This document shows, piece after piece, positions 1 through 8,247 of a stretch of DNA of 64,000 bases. Under the pieces are notes generated by a model, which was given only the letters and a program-made list of their open reading frames with translations, was not told where the DNA came from and did no database searches. How positions within the stretch are numbered: position 1 is the first letter of the stretch; every line of letters starts with the position of its first letter. The stretch is from positions 2,976,001-3,040,000 of the forward strand of contig NZ_CP013979.1 in assembly GCF_001660485.1 (NCBI RefSeq). The letters are read 5' to 3'. The translations under genes were made by a program, and so were the position numbers. The DNA comes from Agromyces aureus. Its GTDB lineage: Bacteria > Actinomycetota > Actinomycetes > Actinomycetales > Microbacteriaceae.

Positions 1-50
1 TGATCGTATCGACCGGATTCCGCGGCCGAATCCTCCGCTCGGAGGCTCAT
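1..50 (-). CDS. Possible N-terminal fragment of a protein running off the window
   Basis: An ATG at position 50 on the minus strand opens a frame of 16 codons up to the window edge (starts M-S-L-R-A-E-D-S). A purine-rich GGGAG lies about 8 nt before the ATG, a plausible ribosome binding site. It is the only sensible candidate downstream of the protease gene, about 70 bases after its stop. The fragment is too short to assign to any family, and the call rests only on the start codon and ribosome binding site. Confidence 0.25.
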   Translation of the reverse strand, partial: MSLRAEDSAAESGRYD

Positions 51-123
51 CGGCTGCTCCCGTGGGAGTACCGGGCGGCCGTCGCGGCGACGGACGAGGC
101 GGAGGCGGGGCGCGGCATCACGA

Positions 124-1449
124 TCAGAACAGCTGCACCGGCTTCACGAGGTCGGCGTAGATGAGCAGCGCGCTCATGGCGCCGAGCACGACGACGACCG
201 CGAGGGTGACGGGCATGAGCTTGGCCATGTCGACGGGCCCCGGGTCGGGCCGCCGGAAGAGCTTCGCCCAACCGCGGCGGATCGCCTCCCACAGCGCGCC
301 GGCGATGTGCCCGCCGTCGAGCGGCAGCAGCGGGATGAGGTTGAAGACGAAGAGCGCGATGTTCAAGGAGCCGAGGATGCCGATGAGTCCGGCGGCCTTG
401 TCGGTCATGGCGATCTGGTCGGACGCGGCGACCTCGCCGGCCACCCGGCCGACGCCGACCACGCTGATGGGCCCGTTCGGGTCGCGCTCCTCGGAGCCGA
501 ACGCGGCGTTGGCCACGTCGACCATGCGCTGCGGAAGGTTCACGACGATGCCGGCGACTCCGGCGATGTTCTGGCCGACGGTCGGCAGCACGGCGGTCGC
601 GGGCTGCTGCACCCGGGCGCTGGTGGGGCCGATGCCGACGAAGCCGACCTCGGTCGTGACCGGCTTGCCCGACTCGTCTTCGACGACCTGCCCGTTCTGG
701 TCGATGACGTAGCGCTCGGTGAGCGCGGGCGTCATGGTGAGGGTCTGTTCGGCGCCGTCGCGCGTGACGACCACGGCGAGCGGGTCGCCGGGGTGCGAGC
801 GGATGATCGCGGTGGACTGCTCCCACGAGGTGATCGACTCGCCGTCGATCGAGACGATGACGTCGCCGGGCTTGATGCCCGCCTCGGCGCCGGGCGCCGC
901 GGGGTCGTCGGCCCCGCACGTCTGCCGCGCGCTGGTCGCGGGTAGCACGCACTCGTTGACCGAGGCGACCGTGGTCGTGGCCTGCGGCACGCCGAAGCCC
1001 ATGATCAGGATGCCGAAGAGCACGACCGCGAGCACGAGGTTCATGAACGGGCCGCCGAACATGATGATGATGCGCTTCCAGACGGGCAGCAGGTAGAACG
1101 CCCGTTTCTCGTCGCCCGGGGTGATCGACTCCTGGCTGGCGTCGCGCGCGTCCTGCGCGAGGCCCTTGAAGAACCCGGTGGAGTCGGCGTGAACCTGGCC
1201 GCCCTTCGCGGGCGGGAACATGCCGATCATCGAGATGTAGCCGCCGAGCGGCACCGCCTTGACGCCGTACTCCGTCTCGCCGCGACGCCGAGACCAGACG
1301 GTCGGCCCGAAGCCGATCATGTACTGCGTGACCTTGACCTTGAAGAGCTTGGCCGGAACGAGGTGCCCGATCTCGTGCAGCGCGATCGAGACGGCGAGGC
1401 CGAGTGCGACGACGACCACGCCGAGAATGAACGGCAGCACGGATTCCAT
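124..1449 (-). CDS. rseP: RseP/Rip1-type site-2 membrane zinc protease (M50)
   Basis: Intramembrane zinc metalloprotease of the M50B (RIP) family, which cleaves anti-sigma factors and other membrane proteins inside the bilayer. The 441-residue protein shows the zinc-binding HEIGH motif at residues 25-29 in the first membrane helix, a PDZ domain around 185-240 (GIKPGDVIVSIDG) and the second catalytic motif LDGGH at 377-381 near the last helices. Length fits actinobacterial homologues. It lies directly downstream of dxr, 99 bases away, an order common in Actinobacteria. A TACGCT box ends 6 nt before the ATG, so the gene probably also has its own leaderless promoter. The natural substrate cannot be read from the sequence; an anti-sigma factor is the family expectation. 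Confidence 0.93.
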   Translation of the reverse strand: MESVLPFILGVVVVALGLAVSIALHEIGHLVPAKLFKVKVTQYMIGFGPTVWSRRRGETEYGVKAVPLGGYISMIGMFPPAKGGQVHADSTGFFKGLAQDARDASQESITPGDEKRAFYLLPVWKRIIIMFGGPFMNLVLAVVLFGILIMGFGVPQATTTVASVNECVLPATSARQTCGADDPAAPGAEAGIKPGDVIVSIDGESITSWEQSTAIIRSHPGDPLAVVVTRDGAEQTLTMTPALTERYVIDQNGQVVEDESGKPVTTEVGFVGIGPTSARVQQPATAVLPTVGQNIAGVAGIVVNLPQRMVDVANAAFGSEERDPNGPISVVGVGRVAGEVAASDQIAMTDKAAGLIGILGSLNIALFVFNLIPLLPLDGGHIAGALWEAIRRGWAKLFRRPDPGPVDMAKLMPVTLAVVVVLGAMSALLIYADLVKPVQLF

Positions 1450-1455
1450 CCGACG

Positions 1456-1461
1456 AGCGTA
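1456..1461 (-). promoter_or_regulatory. -10 box for leaderless rseP
   Basis: TACGCT on the minus strand fits TANNNT and ends 6 nt before the rseP ATG at 1449, so the mRNA would begin at or next to the start codon. No clear -35 is visible. Confidence 0.5.
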
Positions 1462-1548
1462 CTGCCCGAGGCAGGGTGTCGCCTGACGCTCCGCTGTGAG
1501 CGGCCTATGCCCCGTGCCGACCTCGAAGGGCGGGGCGGATGCCGCGGC

Positions 1549-2634
1549 TCAGGCCTTCGCGATGCGCGCGTTCGCGGCGGCCCGCGCGGCCCGCTCCGAC
1601 TCGGCGAGCGAGGCCAGCGTGAGTTCGCGCTCCGGCGGCTCGTGCGCCTCGACGACGGCCTGCACGGTGTCGACGATGTCGAGGAATCCGATGCGCCCGG
1701 CGTGGAATGCGGCGACGGCCTCCTCGTTCGCGGCGTTGAACACGGCCGGGTAGTCGCCGCCGGCGCGACCGACCTGCTTCGCGAGCGCGATCGCGGGGAA
1801 GGCCGCGTGGTCGAGCGGCTCGAAGGTCCACGACGAGGCGACCGTCCAGTCGAGCGGACGCCCGACGGCGGCGACCCGGTTCGGCCAGTCGAGGCCGAGC
1901 GAGATGGGCAGGCGCATGTCGGGCGGCGAGGCCTGCGCGATCGTCGACCCGTCGACGAACTCGACCATCGAGTGCACGATCGACTGCGGGTGCACGGTCA
2001 CGTCGATGCGGTCGTAGGGCACGTCGAAGAGCAGGTGCGCCTCGATGACCTCGAGGCCCTTGTTCACGAGCGTCGCGGAGTTCGTCGTGACGACCAGGCC
2101 CATGTCCCACGTGGGGTGCGCGAGCGCCTGCGCGGGCGTGACGTCGACGAGTTCCTCGCGCTTGCGACCGCGGAACGGTCCGCCGGAGGCCGTCAGCACG
2201 AGTCGGCGCACCTCGTCTTCGGTGCCCGAGCGCAGCGCCTGCGCGATCGCCGAGTGCTCCGAGTCGACCGGCACGATCTGGCCGGGCTTCGCGATGCGCG
2301 TCACGAGGTCGCCGCCGACGATGAGCGACTCCTTGTTCGCGAGGGCGAGCGTCGTGCCGCGTTCGAGCGTCGCGATCGTCGGACCGAGGCCCACCGACCC
2401 GGTGATGCCGTTCAGCACGACGTCGGCATCGACATCCCGAACCAGCTGCACGGCTTCGTCGATGCCGACGGCCGTGTGTTCGACGCCGAACTCGGCCGCC
2501 TGCGCCTCGAGCGCCGCACGATTCGAGCCGACCGCGAGGCCGACGACCTCGAAGCGGCGCGGATTCGCGCGGATCACGTCGAGGGCCTGAGTGCCGATCG
2601 AACCGGTGGAGCCGAGGATGATGACTGAACGCAC
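1549..2634 (-). CDS. dxr: 1-deoxy-D-xylulose-5-phosphate reductoisomerase
   Basis: Second enzyme of the MEP isoprenoid pathway: converts DXP to 2-C-methyl-D-erythritol 4-phosphate with NADPH. The 361-residue product begins at a GTG and shows the NADPH-binding loop GSTGSIG at 8-14, the NKESLIVGG motif at 100-108, metal-ligand motif DSEHSAI at 124-130 (D124, E126) and TASGGPF at 148-154. I chose the GTG at 2634 because a TACAGT box ends exactly 6 nt upstream and the Rossmann fold starts at residue 3; an upstream extension of the frame has no family resemblance. It precedes rseP on the same strand. Cytosolic; supplies precursors for undecaprenyl phosphate and menaquinone. Confidence 0.96.
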   Translation of the reverse strand: MRSVIILGSTGSIGTQALDVIRANPRRFEVVGLAVGSNRAALEAQAAEFGVEHTAVGIDEAVQLVRDVDADVVLNGITGSVGLGPTIATLERGTTLALANKESLIVGGDLVTRIAKPGQIVPVDSEHSAIAQALRSGTEDEVRRLVLTASGGPFRGRKREELVDVTPAQALAHPTWDMGLVVTTNSATLVNKGLEVIEAHLLFDVPYDRIDVTVHPQSIVHSMVEFVDGSTIAQASPPDMRLPISLGLDWPNRVAAVGRPLDWTVASSWTFEPLDHAAFPAIALAKQVGRAGGDYPAVFNAANEEAVAAFHAGRIGFLDIVDTVQAVVEAHEPPERELTLASLAESERAARAAANARIAKA

Positions 2635-2640
2635 GTGACC

Positions 2641-2646
2641 ACTGTA
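2641..2646 (-). promoter_or_regulatory. -10 box for leaderless dxr
   Basis: TACAGT on the minus strand, with 6 nt (GGTCAC) between it and the GTG start of dxr. This spacing predicts transcription starting at the start codon. Confidence 0.5.
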
Positions 2647-2680
2647 GGCCGACGGGCTCGCGTCGAGCGCGGTCGCGCGC

Positions 2681-3364
2681 TCAGCCGATGACGGCGACGG
2701 AGGCCGCGCGCGGGCCGCGCACGGGCAGGTCGTGGAAGACGACGCGGCGCCAGAACGAGCCGAACTCGGGAACGCTCCGCTCGATGCGCCCGAGGCCGCC
2801 GTCGGCGACGGGGGTCGAGAGCGCGAGCCGTGACGGCTCGATGAAGTCGGTGTGCCCGATCGCGCGCAGCAGGGCGGTCTTGCGCGCCCAGAGCGTCGCC
2901 CGCACGAACGCGCCCCGCTCGGCGTCGAGCTCGGCGAGCGCCGCCCGCTCGAACGGGTGGAACGCCGCCTCGTCGATGCGGTCGCCCGGGTCGGCTGCCG
3001 CCGCTTCGACGGCGACCCCGAGCGGATGCCTCGTGCCGGCCGCAGCGACGATCGTGTCGCCGTCGGTCGCGACATCCGCGAACCACGGAGCACCCGTCGC
3101 CGTCAGCGGATACGCGACCGTGACGCGTCCGTGGCGCGAGCCGCACTCCGCGCAGGCGTGCACGAGGTCGACGTCGTCGGCGGGCACCGAAGCCGCGCGC
3201 GCGAGCAGGCCCCGCAGCACGAGGTCGACGCCGTGCGGGCGCCGGGCGCCGGCGAGCACGAGCGCGCGGGCGCCCGTGTCTCCGAGCTCGATCAGCTCGC
3301 CTTCGGCGGTCGCATCCACCCGACCATCATCCCGCACCGCGACGCACGCTCCCCATATACCCAC
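2681..3364 (-). CDS. Degenerate 4'-phosphopantetheinyl transferase-like protein
   Basis: A 227-residue protein with the layout of Sfp-type phosphopantetheinyl transferases: C-A-E-C-G-S-R-H-G at 71-79, a G-V-x-V-E segment at 116-120, an F-x-P-x-E-R-A-A-L helix around 136-143 and W-A-R-K at 159-162. The metal-binding residues differ from the family: the Asp of the GxDxE motif is A118, and the Glu of the W-x-x-K-E-A motif is T163. The S-H motif before the active site is also not recognisable. It may be inactive on carrier proteins or have another role. The GTG at 3364 is the longest start; in-frame GTGs at 3337 and 3319 are alternatives. It is divergent from the PlsC gene, so they share a short promoter region. 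Confidence 0.7.
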   Translation of the reverse strand: MGIWGACVAVRDDGRVDATAEGELIELGDTGARALVLAGARRPHGVDLVLRGLLARAASVPADDVDLVHACAECGSRHGRVTVAYPLTATGAPWFADVATDGDTIVAAAGTRHPLGVAVEAAAADPGDRIDEAAFHPFERAALAELDAERGAFVRATLWARKTALLRAIGHTDFIEPSRLALSTPVADGGLGRIERSVPEFGSFWRRVVFHDLPVRGPRAASVAVIG

Positions 3365-3383
3365 CGCGGAATGACGTGCCGCC

Positions 3384-3389
3384 TAGGGT
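3384..3389 (+). promoter_or_regulatory. -10 box for leaderless plsC-like gene
   Basis: TAGGGT followed by 6 nt and the GTG start at 3396. The spacing matches the other leaderless candidates of this window; no -35 is evident. Confidence 0.45.
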
Positions 3390-3395
3390 ATTGGG

Positions 3396-4163
3396 GTGAC
3401 AGAGCACGACGAAGTCCAGAGCCCCGAGGTCGACGAACCCGTTCGACAGGGGCCCGCCTACCGGATCTTCCGCGGAATCCTGCGGCCGTTGGCCCTCCTC
3501 GTCTACCGTCCGAAGATCACCGGCACCGAGAACGTCCCGGCCACCGGCCGGGTCATCCTCGCGAGCAACCACCTCTCGTTCATCGACAGCGTCGTGATCC
3601 CGCTCGCCTCCCCGCGGCCCGTGCAGTTCCTCGCGAAGAACGACTACTTCACCGGCACCGGCTTCCGCGGCTGGGTGTCGCGCACCTTCTTCACGGCCAT
3701 CGGCGCCGTCGGCGTCGAACGCGGGGCCGGCGCCGACGCGCAGGCCGCACTCGACGCGGGCCGCGGCATCCTCGAGCACGACAACGCCTTCGCGATCTAC
3801 CCCGAGGGAACGCGCTCGCTCGACGGCCGCCTCTACCGCGGGCGCACGGGCGTCGCGTGGCTCGCGCTGCAGACCGGATCGGTCGTCGTGCCCGTCGGAC
3901 TCATCGGCACGCAGGAGATCCAGCCCGTCGGCGCGAAGCTGCCGCGCATCCGCCCGGTCACCGTGCGCTTCGGCGCCCCGCTCGACCTCTCCTCCCACGG
4001 CCCGGCGACCTCGGGTCGCGCCCGGCGCACGGCCACCGACGAGATCATGGCCGCGATCCACGCGCTCTCCGAGCAGGAACTCGCGGGCGTCTACAACGAG
4101 AAGCCGCCAGAGGGCACCCTCGCGAAGATCGCCGACCGCATCGCCCCGCGCGAACGGCGCTGA
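3396..4163 (+). CDS. 1-acyl-sn-glycerol-3-phosphate acyltransferase (PlsC family)
   Basis: Membrane-associated acyltransferase that puts a second acyl chain on lysophosphatidic acid, giving phosphatidic acid for phospholipid synthesis. The 255-residue protein carries the catalytic N-H-x-x-x-x-D motif (NHLSFID at 58-64) and the substrate-binding block YPEGTRS at 135-141. A hydrophobic segment near residues 28-38 probably holds it at the membrane. The GTG start at 3396 is preceded by a TAGGGT box at leaderless spacing. Actinobacteria often have several paralogues of this family, so acyl specificity and the exact acceptor are open. Confidence 0.9.
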   Translation: MTEHDEVQSPEVDEPVRQGPAYRIFRGILRPLALLVYRPKITGTENVPATGRVILASNHLSFIDSVVIPLASPRPVQFLAKNDYFTGTGFRGWVSRTFFTAIGAVGVERGAGADAQAALDAGRGILEHDNAFAIYPEGTRSLDGRLYRGRTGVAWLALQTGSVVVPVGLIGTQEIQPVGAKLPRIRPVTVRFGAPLDLSSHGPATSGRARRTATDEIMAAIHALSEQELAGVYNEKPPEGTLAKIADRIAPRERR

Positions 4164-4212
4164 CGCCACGCGGCATCCGGTCGATTCCCAGCGCCGTCGA
4201 GGTGCCGACCGG

Positions 4213-4218
4213 TAGGGT
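4213..4218 (+). promoter_or_regulatory. -10 box for leaderless lipoprotein gene
   Basis: TAGGGT, then 7 nt, then the ATG at 4226. It is nearly identical to the box in front of the plsC-like gene. Confidence 0.45.
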
Positions 4219-4225
4219 CGAGCCG

Positions 4226-5128
4226 ATGAGCTCCCTCGGCCGAATCGCCCGCCTGACCGCGGCGGTCGCGGCGATCCTCCTGCTCGCGTCGTGCGCCCCC
4301 GCCGACCGCGCACCGCTCCGGGTCGACCGCACCCTGCCCGAGCCGCCGACGACCGAGTTCGACCCGTCGCTCATCGTGAGCGACGACGCGTTCTACGACA
4401 GCACGGCACTCGGCGAGCGGCAGATCCAGGCGTTCCTCGAGGGCGTGTCGTGCCGCGCCGACGTCGGCATCCCGTGCCTGGCCGAGTACACCGAGACGAC
4501 CACGACCCAGCCCGCGGTCGGCGGCGCGCACTGCGCCGAGTACCGTGGCGGCGACGACGAGCCGGCCAGCCGCATTCTCGCGAAAGTGTCCGTCGCGTGC
4601 GGCATCAGCCCGAAGACCCTGCTGGTGCTCCTGCAGAAGGAGCAGTCGCTGCTCACCCGGCCGACCGCCGCAGGCTACGAGCGCGCCACCGGATACGCCT
4701 GCCCCGACACGGCCGACTGCGACCAGAAGTACTTCGGGTTCTTCAACCAGGTGTACAACGCGGCCTGGCAGTTCCGGCAGTACACCGAACTGCCCGATCG
4801 CCGGTACATGATCGGCGAGACCTCGATCGGGTACAACCCCGACGCCGCGTGCGGAGCGTCGACCGTCGACATCCGCAACCAGGCCACCGCGAACCTCTAC
4901 AACTACACGCCGTACCAGCCGAACCCGGCGACGCTCGCCGACCCCGCGGGCGGCGACGTGTGCGGCGCGTACGGCAACCTCAACTTCTGGCGTCTCTGGC
5001 ACCGCTGGTTCGGCGACCCGACAGCCGAGCGGTTCCCGGCGTTCTTCTCGCCGTGCACCCGGCTCGTCGGCGGGCACGCGTGCGCGCTCGAGCCGACGCT
5101 GCCGGCGGTCGCCGTCACGCCGACCTGA
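4226..5128 (+). CDS. Secreted lipoprotein with hemagglutinin/muramidase-like domain
   Basis: A 300-residue exported lipoprotein. The N-terminus has two arginines, a hydrophobic stretch and a lipobox (L-L-A-S-C, lipidated Cys near residue 22). The body contains R-Q-I-Q-A-F-L (about 70-76) and G-I-S-P-K-T-L-L-V-L-L-Q-K-E-Q (about 128-142), which resemble large actinobacterial surface proteins labelled hemagglutinin or glucosaminidase-like, followed by an aromatic-rich half with paired cysteines (D-T-A-D-C-D-Q-K-Y-F-G). I infer a cell-wall-binding or peptidoglycan-cleaving role; the conserved Glu of K-E-Q could be catalytic as in lysozyme-like folds, but this is unproven. The start is supported by a TAGGGT box 7 nt upstream. 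The next gene converges 24 bases away. Confidence 0.75.
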   Translation: MSSLGRIARLTAAVAAILLLASCAPADRAPLRVDRTLPEPPTTEFDPSLIVSDDAFYDSTALGERQIQAFLEGVSCRADVGIPCLAEYTETTTTQPAVGGAHCAEYRGGDDEPASRILAKVSVACGISPKTLLVLLQKEQSLLTRPTAAGYERATGYACPDTADCDQKYFGFFNQVYNAAWQFRQYTELPDRRYMIGETSIGYNPDAACGASTVDIRNQATANLYNYTPYQPNPATLADPAGGDVCGAYGNLNFWRLWHRWFGDPTAERFPAFFSPCTRLVGGHACALEPTLPAVAVTPT

Positions 5129-5152
5129 TCGACGGATGCCGCGAGGCCGCCG

Positions 5153-5641
5153 TCAGTCGGCGGCGACCGCGATCACCGCGACGGGTTCATGGTGCACGGG
5201 GAACGCGACGGATGCCGCGATGAAGCACTTCGCGGCCGCCTCGGCGTGGATCTCCTCCGCGAGCGCCAGCATCGCGGCATCCGCCACCGTCACGCGCGGA
5301 TGCAGCGTGGCCTCGCGGAACGCGCCACCACCGCGGCCGTCTTCGACCATGACGGCGGTCGCGGCATCCGTGTAGCCCGTGACGACGACGCCGTGCAGGG
5401 TCGCGACATGCAGGTACGAGAGCATGTGGCACTGGCTGAGCGCCGCGAGCAGGAGCTCCTCGGGGTTCCAGCGTTCGGCGTCGCCGTGGAAGGCGCGGTC
5501 GCTCGACCCGTCGAGCACGTGCGACTTGCCCGCGGCGCGCACCACGTGATCGCGCCCGTAGGCGCGGTAGTGGGTCGTGCCGGTCTCGCGAGCGCCCGTC
5601 CACTCGACCTCGACCGCGTACGCGTGCTCGCCCAGCCTCAC
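5153..5641 (-). CDS. OsmC family peroxiredoxin-like protein
   Basis: A 162-residue OsmC/Ohr-fold protein, expected to reduce organic hydroperoxides with a Cys pair in the cytosol. The first conserved Cys lies in S-Q-C-H-M-L-S-Y-L-H and the second in A-A-K-C-F-I-A-A-S-V; this layout matches the YhfA-like subgroup rather than classical Ohr. The frame stays open about 45 codons upstream, but the GTG at 5641 is preferred because GGGGAGG sits 8 nt upstream and the fold starts there. It diverges from gabT, and a TAGCGT box at 5685-5690 could be its -10. No MarR-type OhrR regulator is next to it. Confidence 0.85.
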   Translation of the reverse strand: MRLGEHAYAVEVEWTGARETGTTHYRAYGRDHVVRAAGKSHVLDGSSDRAFHGDAERWNPEELLLAALSQCHMLSYLHVATLHGVVVTGYTDAATAVMVEDGRGGGAFREATLHPRVTVADAAMLALAEEIHAEAAAKCFIAASVAFPVHHEPVAVIAVAAD

Positions 5642-5731
5642 GGATGCCGCCTCCCCGTCGCGCCCGGTCGTCGCGACCGGATCCACGCTAGCCGACCCGG
5701 GTGACGCCGCTCCCCCGTCACCCCCCGGCGC

Positions 5732-5743
5732 TAGTCTGGAGGG
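5732..5743 (+). promoter_or_regulatory. gabT -10 box and ribosome binding site
   Basis: TAGTCT (5732-5737) is directly followed by GGAGGG (5738-5743), and the ATG is at 5748. The closeness means the mRNA would begin inside or just after the ribosome binding site, so whether the GGAGG is used depends on the true start point. Confidence 0.4.
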
Positions 5744-5747
5744 CATC

Positions 5748-7124
5748 ATGACTGACACGCAGACACCCGCAGAGACCACGGCCGTCCCCGTCTACACGGT
5801 GCCGCAGGAGCGCCGCATCGTGACGGCGATCCCCGGCCCCAAGTCGCAGGCGCTGCACGAGCGACGCGCAGCGGTCGTCTCGGCCGGCGTCTCCTCGGCG
5901 CTGCCCGTCTACATCGAACGCGCCAACGGCGCCGTGCTCGTCGACGTCGACGGCAACCAGTTCATCGACTTCGGCGCCGGCATCGGGGTGACCACCGTCG
6001 GACACACCGAGCAGAACGTCGTCCGCGCCGCAGCCTCGCAACTCCAAGACGTGATCCACACGCTCTTCACCATCACCCCCTACGAGGAGTACGTGCGCGT
6101 CGCCGAACTCCTCGCCGAGCACACGCCCGGCACGCACGCCAAGCGCACCGTGCTCGTCAACTCCGGCGCCGAGGCCGTCGAGAACGGCGTGAAGATCGCG
6201 CGCAAGTTCACCGGCCGCCGCGCCGTCGCCGTGCTCGACCACGCCTATCACGGCCGCACGAACCTCACGATGGCCATGAACTTCAAGGCCCACCCGTACG
6301 CGACCGGCTTCGGCCCGTTCGCCGGCGACGTGTACCACGCGCCGAACTCCTACCCCTACCGCGACGGGCTCTCCGGTGCGGATGCCGCGGCTCGCACGAT
6401 CTCGTACCTCGAGAAGGCCGTCGGGGCGAGCGACCTCGCCTGCCTCGTCGTGGAGCCCATCCAGGGCGAAGGCGGCTTCATCGTGCCTGCCGAGGGCTAC
6501 CTGTCGACCCTGCAGACCTGGTGCACCGAGCACGGCGTCGTCATGATCGCCGACGAGATCCAGTCGGGCATGGCCCGCACCGGCGTCTACTTCGCGAGCG
6601 AGCACTTCGGCTGGGTGCCCGACCTCGTGCTCTCGGCCAAGGGCATCGCGGGCGGCCTGCCGCTCGCGGGCGTCACCGGCCGCGCCGACATCATGGATGC
6701 CGCGCACGCCGGCGGCCTCGGCGGCACGTTCGGCGGCAACCCCGTCGCGTGCGCCGCCGCAGTGGCGGTGTTCGAGTCCATCGAGGCGAACGACCTCCTC
6801 GGCGAGGCCAGGCGCATCGAGGCGACGCTCAAGGCAGGACTCGAGAGGCTCGCCCGTCGCTACGACCTCATCGGCGACATCCGGGGCATCGGCGCGATGA
6901 TCGCGATCGAGCTCGTGCAGCCCGGCACCCGCGACACCACGAAGGCGCCGAACGCCGAAGCCGTGACCGCGCTCGTGGCGTACGCGGCGCAGCACGGCGT
7001 GCTGCTGCTGAACGCCGGCACCTACGGCAACGTGCTCCGATTCCTCCCGAGTCTCGCGGTGACCGACGCCCTCATCGACGACGCCCTGCGGGTGCTCGAC
7101 GACGGCTTCGCGGCACTCGGATGA
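5748..7124 (+). CDS. gabT: 4-aminobutyrate--2-oxoglutarate transaminase
   Basis: PLP-dependent class III aminotransferase converting GABA and 2-oxoglutarate to succinate semialdehyde and glutamate. The 458-residue protein shows S-G-A-E-A-V-E-N around 139-146 (phosphate binding), D269 in IADEIQSG (pairs with the pyridine nitrogen) and the Schiff-base lysine K298 in LSAKGIAGGLP. The N-terminal R-R-I-V-T-A-I-P-G-P-K-S segment is typical of actinobacterial GabT. The ATG at 5748 follows GGAGGG by 4 nt. The stop overlaps the asparaginase start (ATGA), so the two are translationally coupled. Together with the polyamine importer just downstream it suggests nitrogen scavenging from polyamines and amino acids. 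Confidence 0.93.
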   Translation: MTDTQTPAETTAVPVYTVPQERRIVTAIPGPKSQALHERRAAVVSAGVSSALPVYIERANGAVLVDVDGNQFIDFGAGIGVTTVGHTEQNVVRAAASQLQDVIHTLFTITPYEEYVRVAELLAEHTPGTHAKRTVLVNSGAEAVENGVKIARKFTGRRAVAVLDHAYHGRTNLTMAMNFKAHPYATGFGPFAGDVYHAPNSYPYRDGLSGADAAARTISYLEKAVGASDLACLVVEPIQGEGGFIVPAEGYLSTLQTWCTEHGVVMIADEIQSGMARTGVYFASEHFGWVPDLVLSAKGIAGGLPLAGVTGRADIMDAAHAGGLGGTFGGNPVACAAAVAVFESIEANDLLGEARRIEATLKAGLERLARRYDLIGDIRGIGAMIAIELVQPGTRDTTKAPNAEAVTALVAYAAQHGVLLLNAGTYGNVLRFLPSLAVTDALIDDALRVLDDGFAALG

Positions 7125-8110
7125 CCGGCACCTTCTCCTCCGCAGACGCCGTCGAACTCGCCGTGGTCGAACGCAATGGTTTCACCGAGTCCAGGCACGC
7201 CGGCTCCGCCGTCGTGCTCTCACCCGAGGGCGAGCTGCTGCGCGCCCTCGGCGACGTGGCATCGCCCGTCCTCCCCCGATCCGCGCTGAAGCCGTTCATC
7301 GCGGTCGCCGTCATGTCCTCCGGCGTGACGCTCCGCGGCGAAGACGCGGCCATCGCGACCGCGAGCCACTCCGGCACCGCCGCGCACGTCGCGCTCGTCC
7401 GCGGGCTCCTGGCCCGCGCGTCGCTGCCCGAGTCCGCGCTCGGCTGCCCGCCGGCCACGCCCGGCGACCGCACCGCGTACGACGAGCTCGTGCGTTCCGG
7501 CGGCCAGCGCGAACGCGTCTACATGACCTGTTCGGGCAAGCACGCCGCGATGCTCCTCGCGTGCGTCGCCAACGGCTGGCCGCTCGAGGGCTACCTCGAC
7601 CCCGCGCATCCCCTGCAGCGCCGCATCCTCGACGTGCTCGAGCGCCTCACCGGCGAACGTGCGACGGCCACCGCGGTCGATGGCTGCGGCGCGCCCGTGC
7701 ACGCCATCAGCCTCACCGGCCTCGCCCGCGGCATCCAGAAGATCACGACTGCGGCCGCGTCGTCGCCGTTCGCGCTCTTCCGCGAGGGCGCTGCGCTCAC
7801 CGAGGCCGTCCGCGAGAACCCGTGGGCGATCGCCGGCCCCGGCCAGCCCGACACCATCGCGATCGAGCGCGTCGGCGTGTTCGCGAAGTTCGGCGCGGAG
7901 GGCGTCATGGTCATGACCGCTCCCGACGGCACCACGACTGCGCTGAAAGTGCTCGACGGATCGTCTCGCGCCTCGACGATCATCGGGTTGCGCCTGCTCG
8001 CGAACGCCGGGGCGATCGACGATGCCGCGGTCGACCGAGTCGCCACCGAGCTCGACCTCTGGGTCATGGGCGGGGAGCGCCGCGTCGGCGAGATCCGCGC
8101 GACGGTCTGA
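7121..8110 (+). CDS. L-asparaginase, PF06089 (Rhizobium etli AnsA-like) family
   Basis: A 329-residue protein of the second asparaginase family, unrelated in sequence to E. coli AnsB. Family hallmarks visible are R-S-A-L-K-P-F near residues 53-59, A-T-A-S-H-S-G-T around 78-85 (catalytic Ser and neighbours), C-S-G-K-H-A-A-M near 136-143 (Ser-Lys pair with a zinc-binding Cys in characterised members) and D-G-C-G-A-P near 187-192. It would hydrolyse asparagine to aspartate and ammonia in the cytosol. It overlaps gabT by 4 bases, so it is read from the same mRNA. A strong inverted repeat follows 81 bases downstream. Confidence 0.85.
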   Translation: MTGTFSSADAVELAVVERNGFTESRHAGSAVVLSPEGELLRALGDVASPVLPRSALKPFIAVAVMSSGVTLRGEDAAIATASHSGTAAHVALVRGLLARASLPESALGCPPATPGDRTAYDELVRSGGQRERVYMTCSGKHAAMLLACVANGWPLEGYLDPAHPLQRRILDVLERLTGERATATAVDGCGAPVHAISLTGLARGIQKITTAAASSPFALFREGAALTEAVRENPWAIAGPGQPDTIAIERVGVFAKFGAEGVMVMTAPDGTTTALKVLDGSSRASTIIGLRLLANAGAIDDAAVDRVATELDLWVMGGERRVGEIRATV

Positions 8111-8191
8111 CGTCGCGCCGTCCGTGGCGTCGGCGCGGCCACGATCGGTGCCACGAACCCGGGTTCGCGTCGGCGATGCCCGCGAGGACGA

Positions 8192-8227
8192 CGGATGCCG
8201 CACCGGAAGGTTCCGGTGCGGCATCCG
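8192..8227. terminator. Bidirectional terminator hairpin built from two GGATGCCGC copies
   Basis: Perfect 16-bp inverted repeat: left arm 8192-8207 (CGGATGCCGCACCGGA), 4-nt loop, right arm 8212-8227. It lies between the convergent asparaginase and potC genes and could end both transcripts. There is no T-tract, as is usual in high-GC actinobacteria. Each arm contains a copy of the 9-mer repeated across the window. Confidence 0.75.
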
Positions 8228-8247
8228 CCTCAGTCGCTCGGTTCGGG

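Noticed and set aside
47..952. Long Arg/Ala-rich open frame overlapping rseP on the same strand
   Set aside because: At ~70% GC, long stop-free frames arise on every strand. This one has no family motif and overlaps a clear protease gene.
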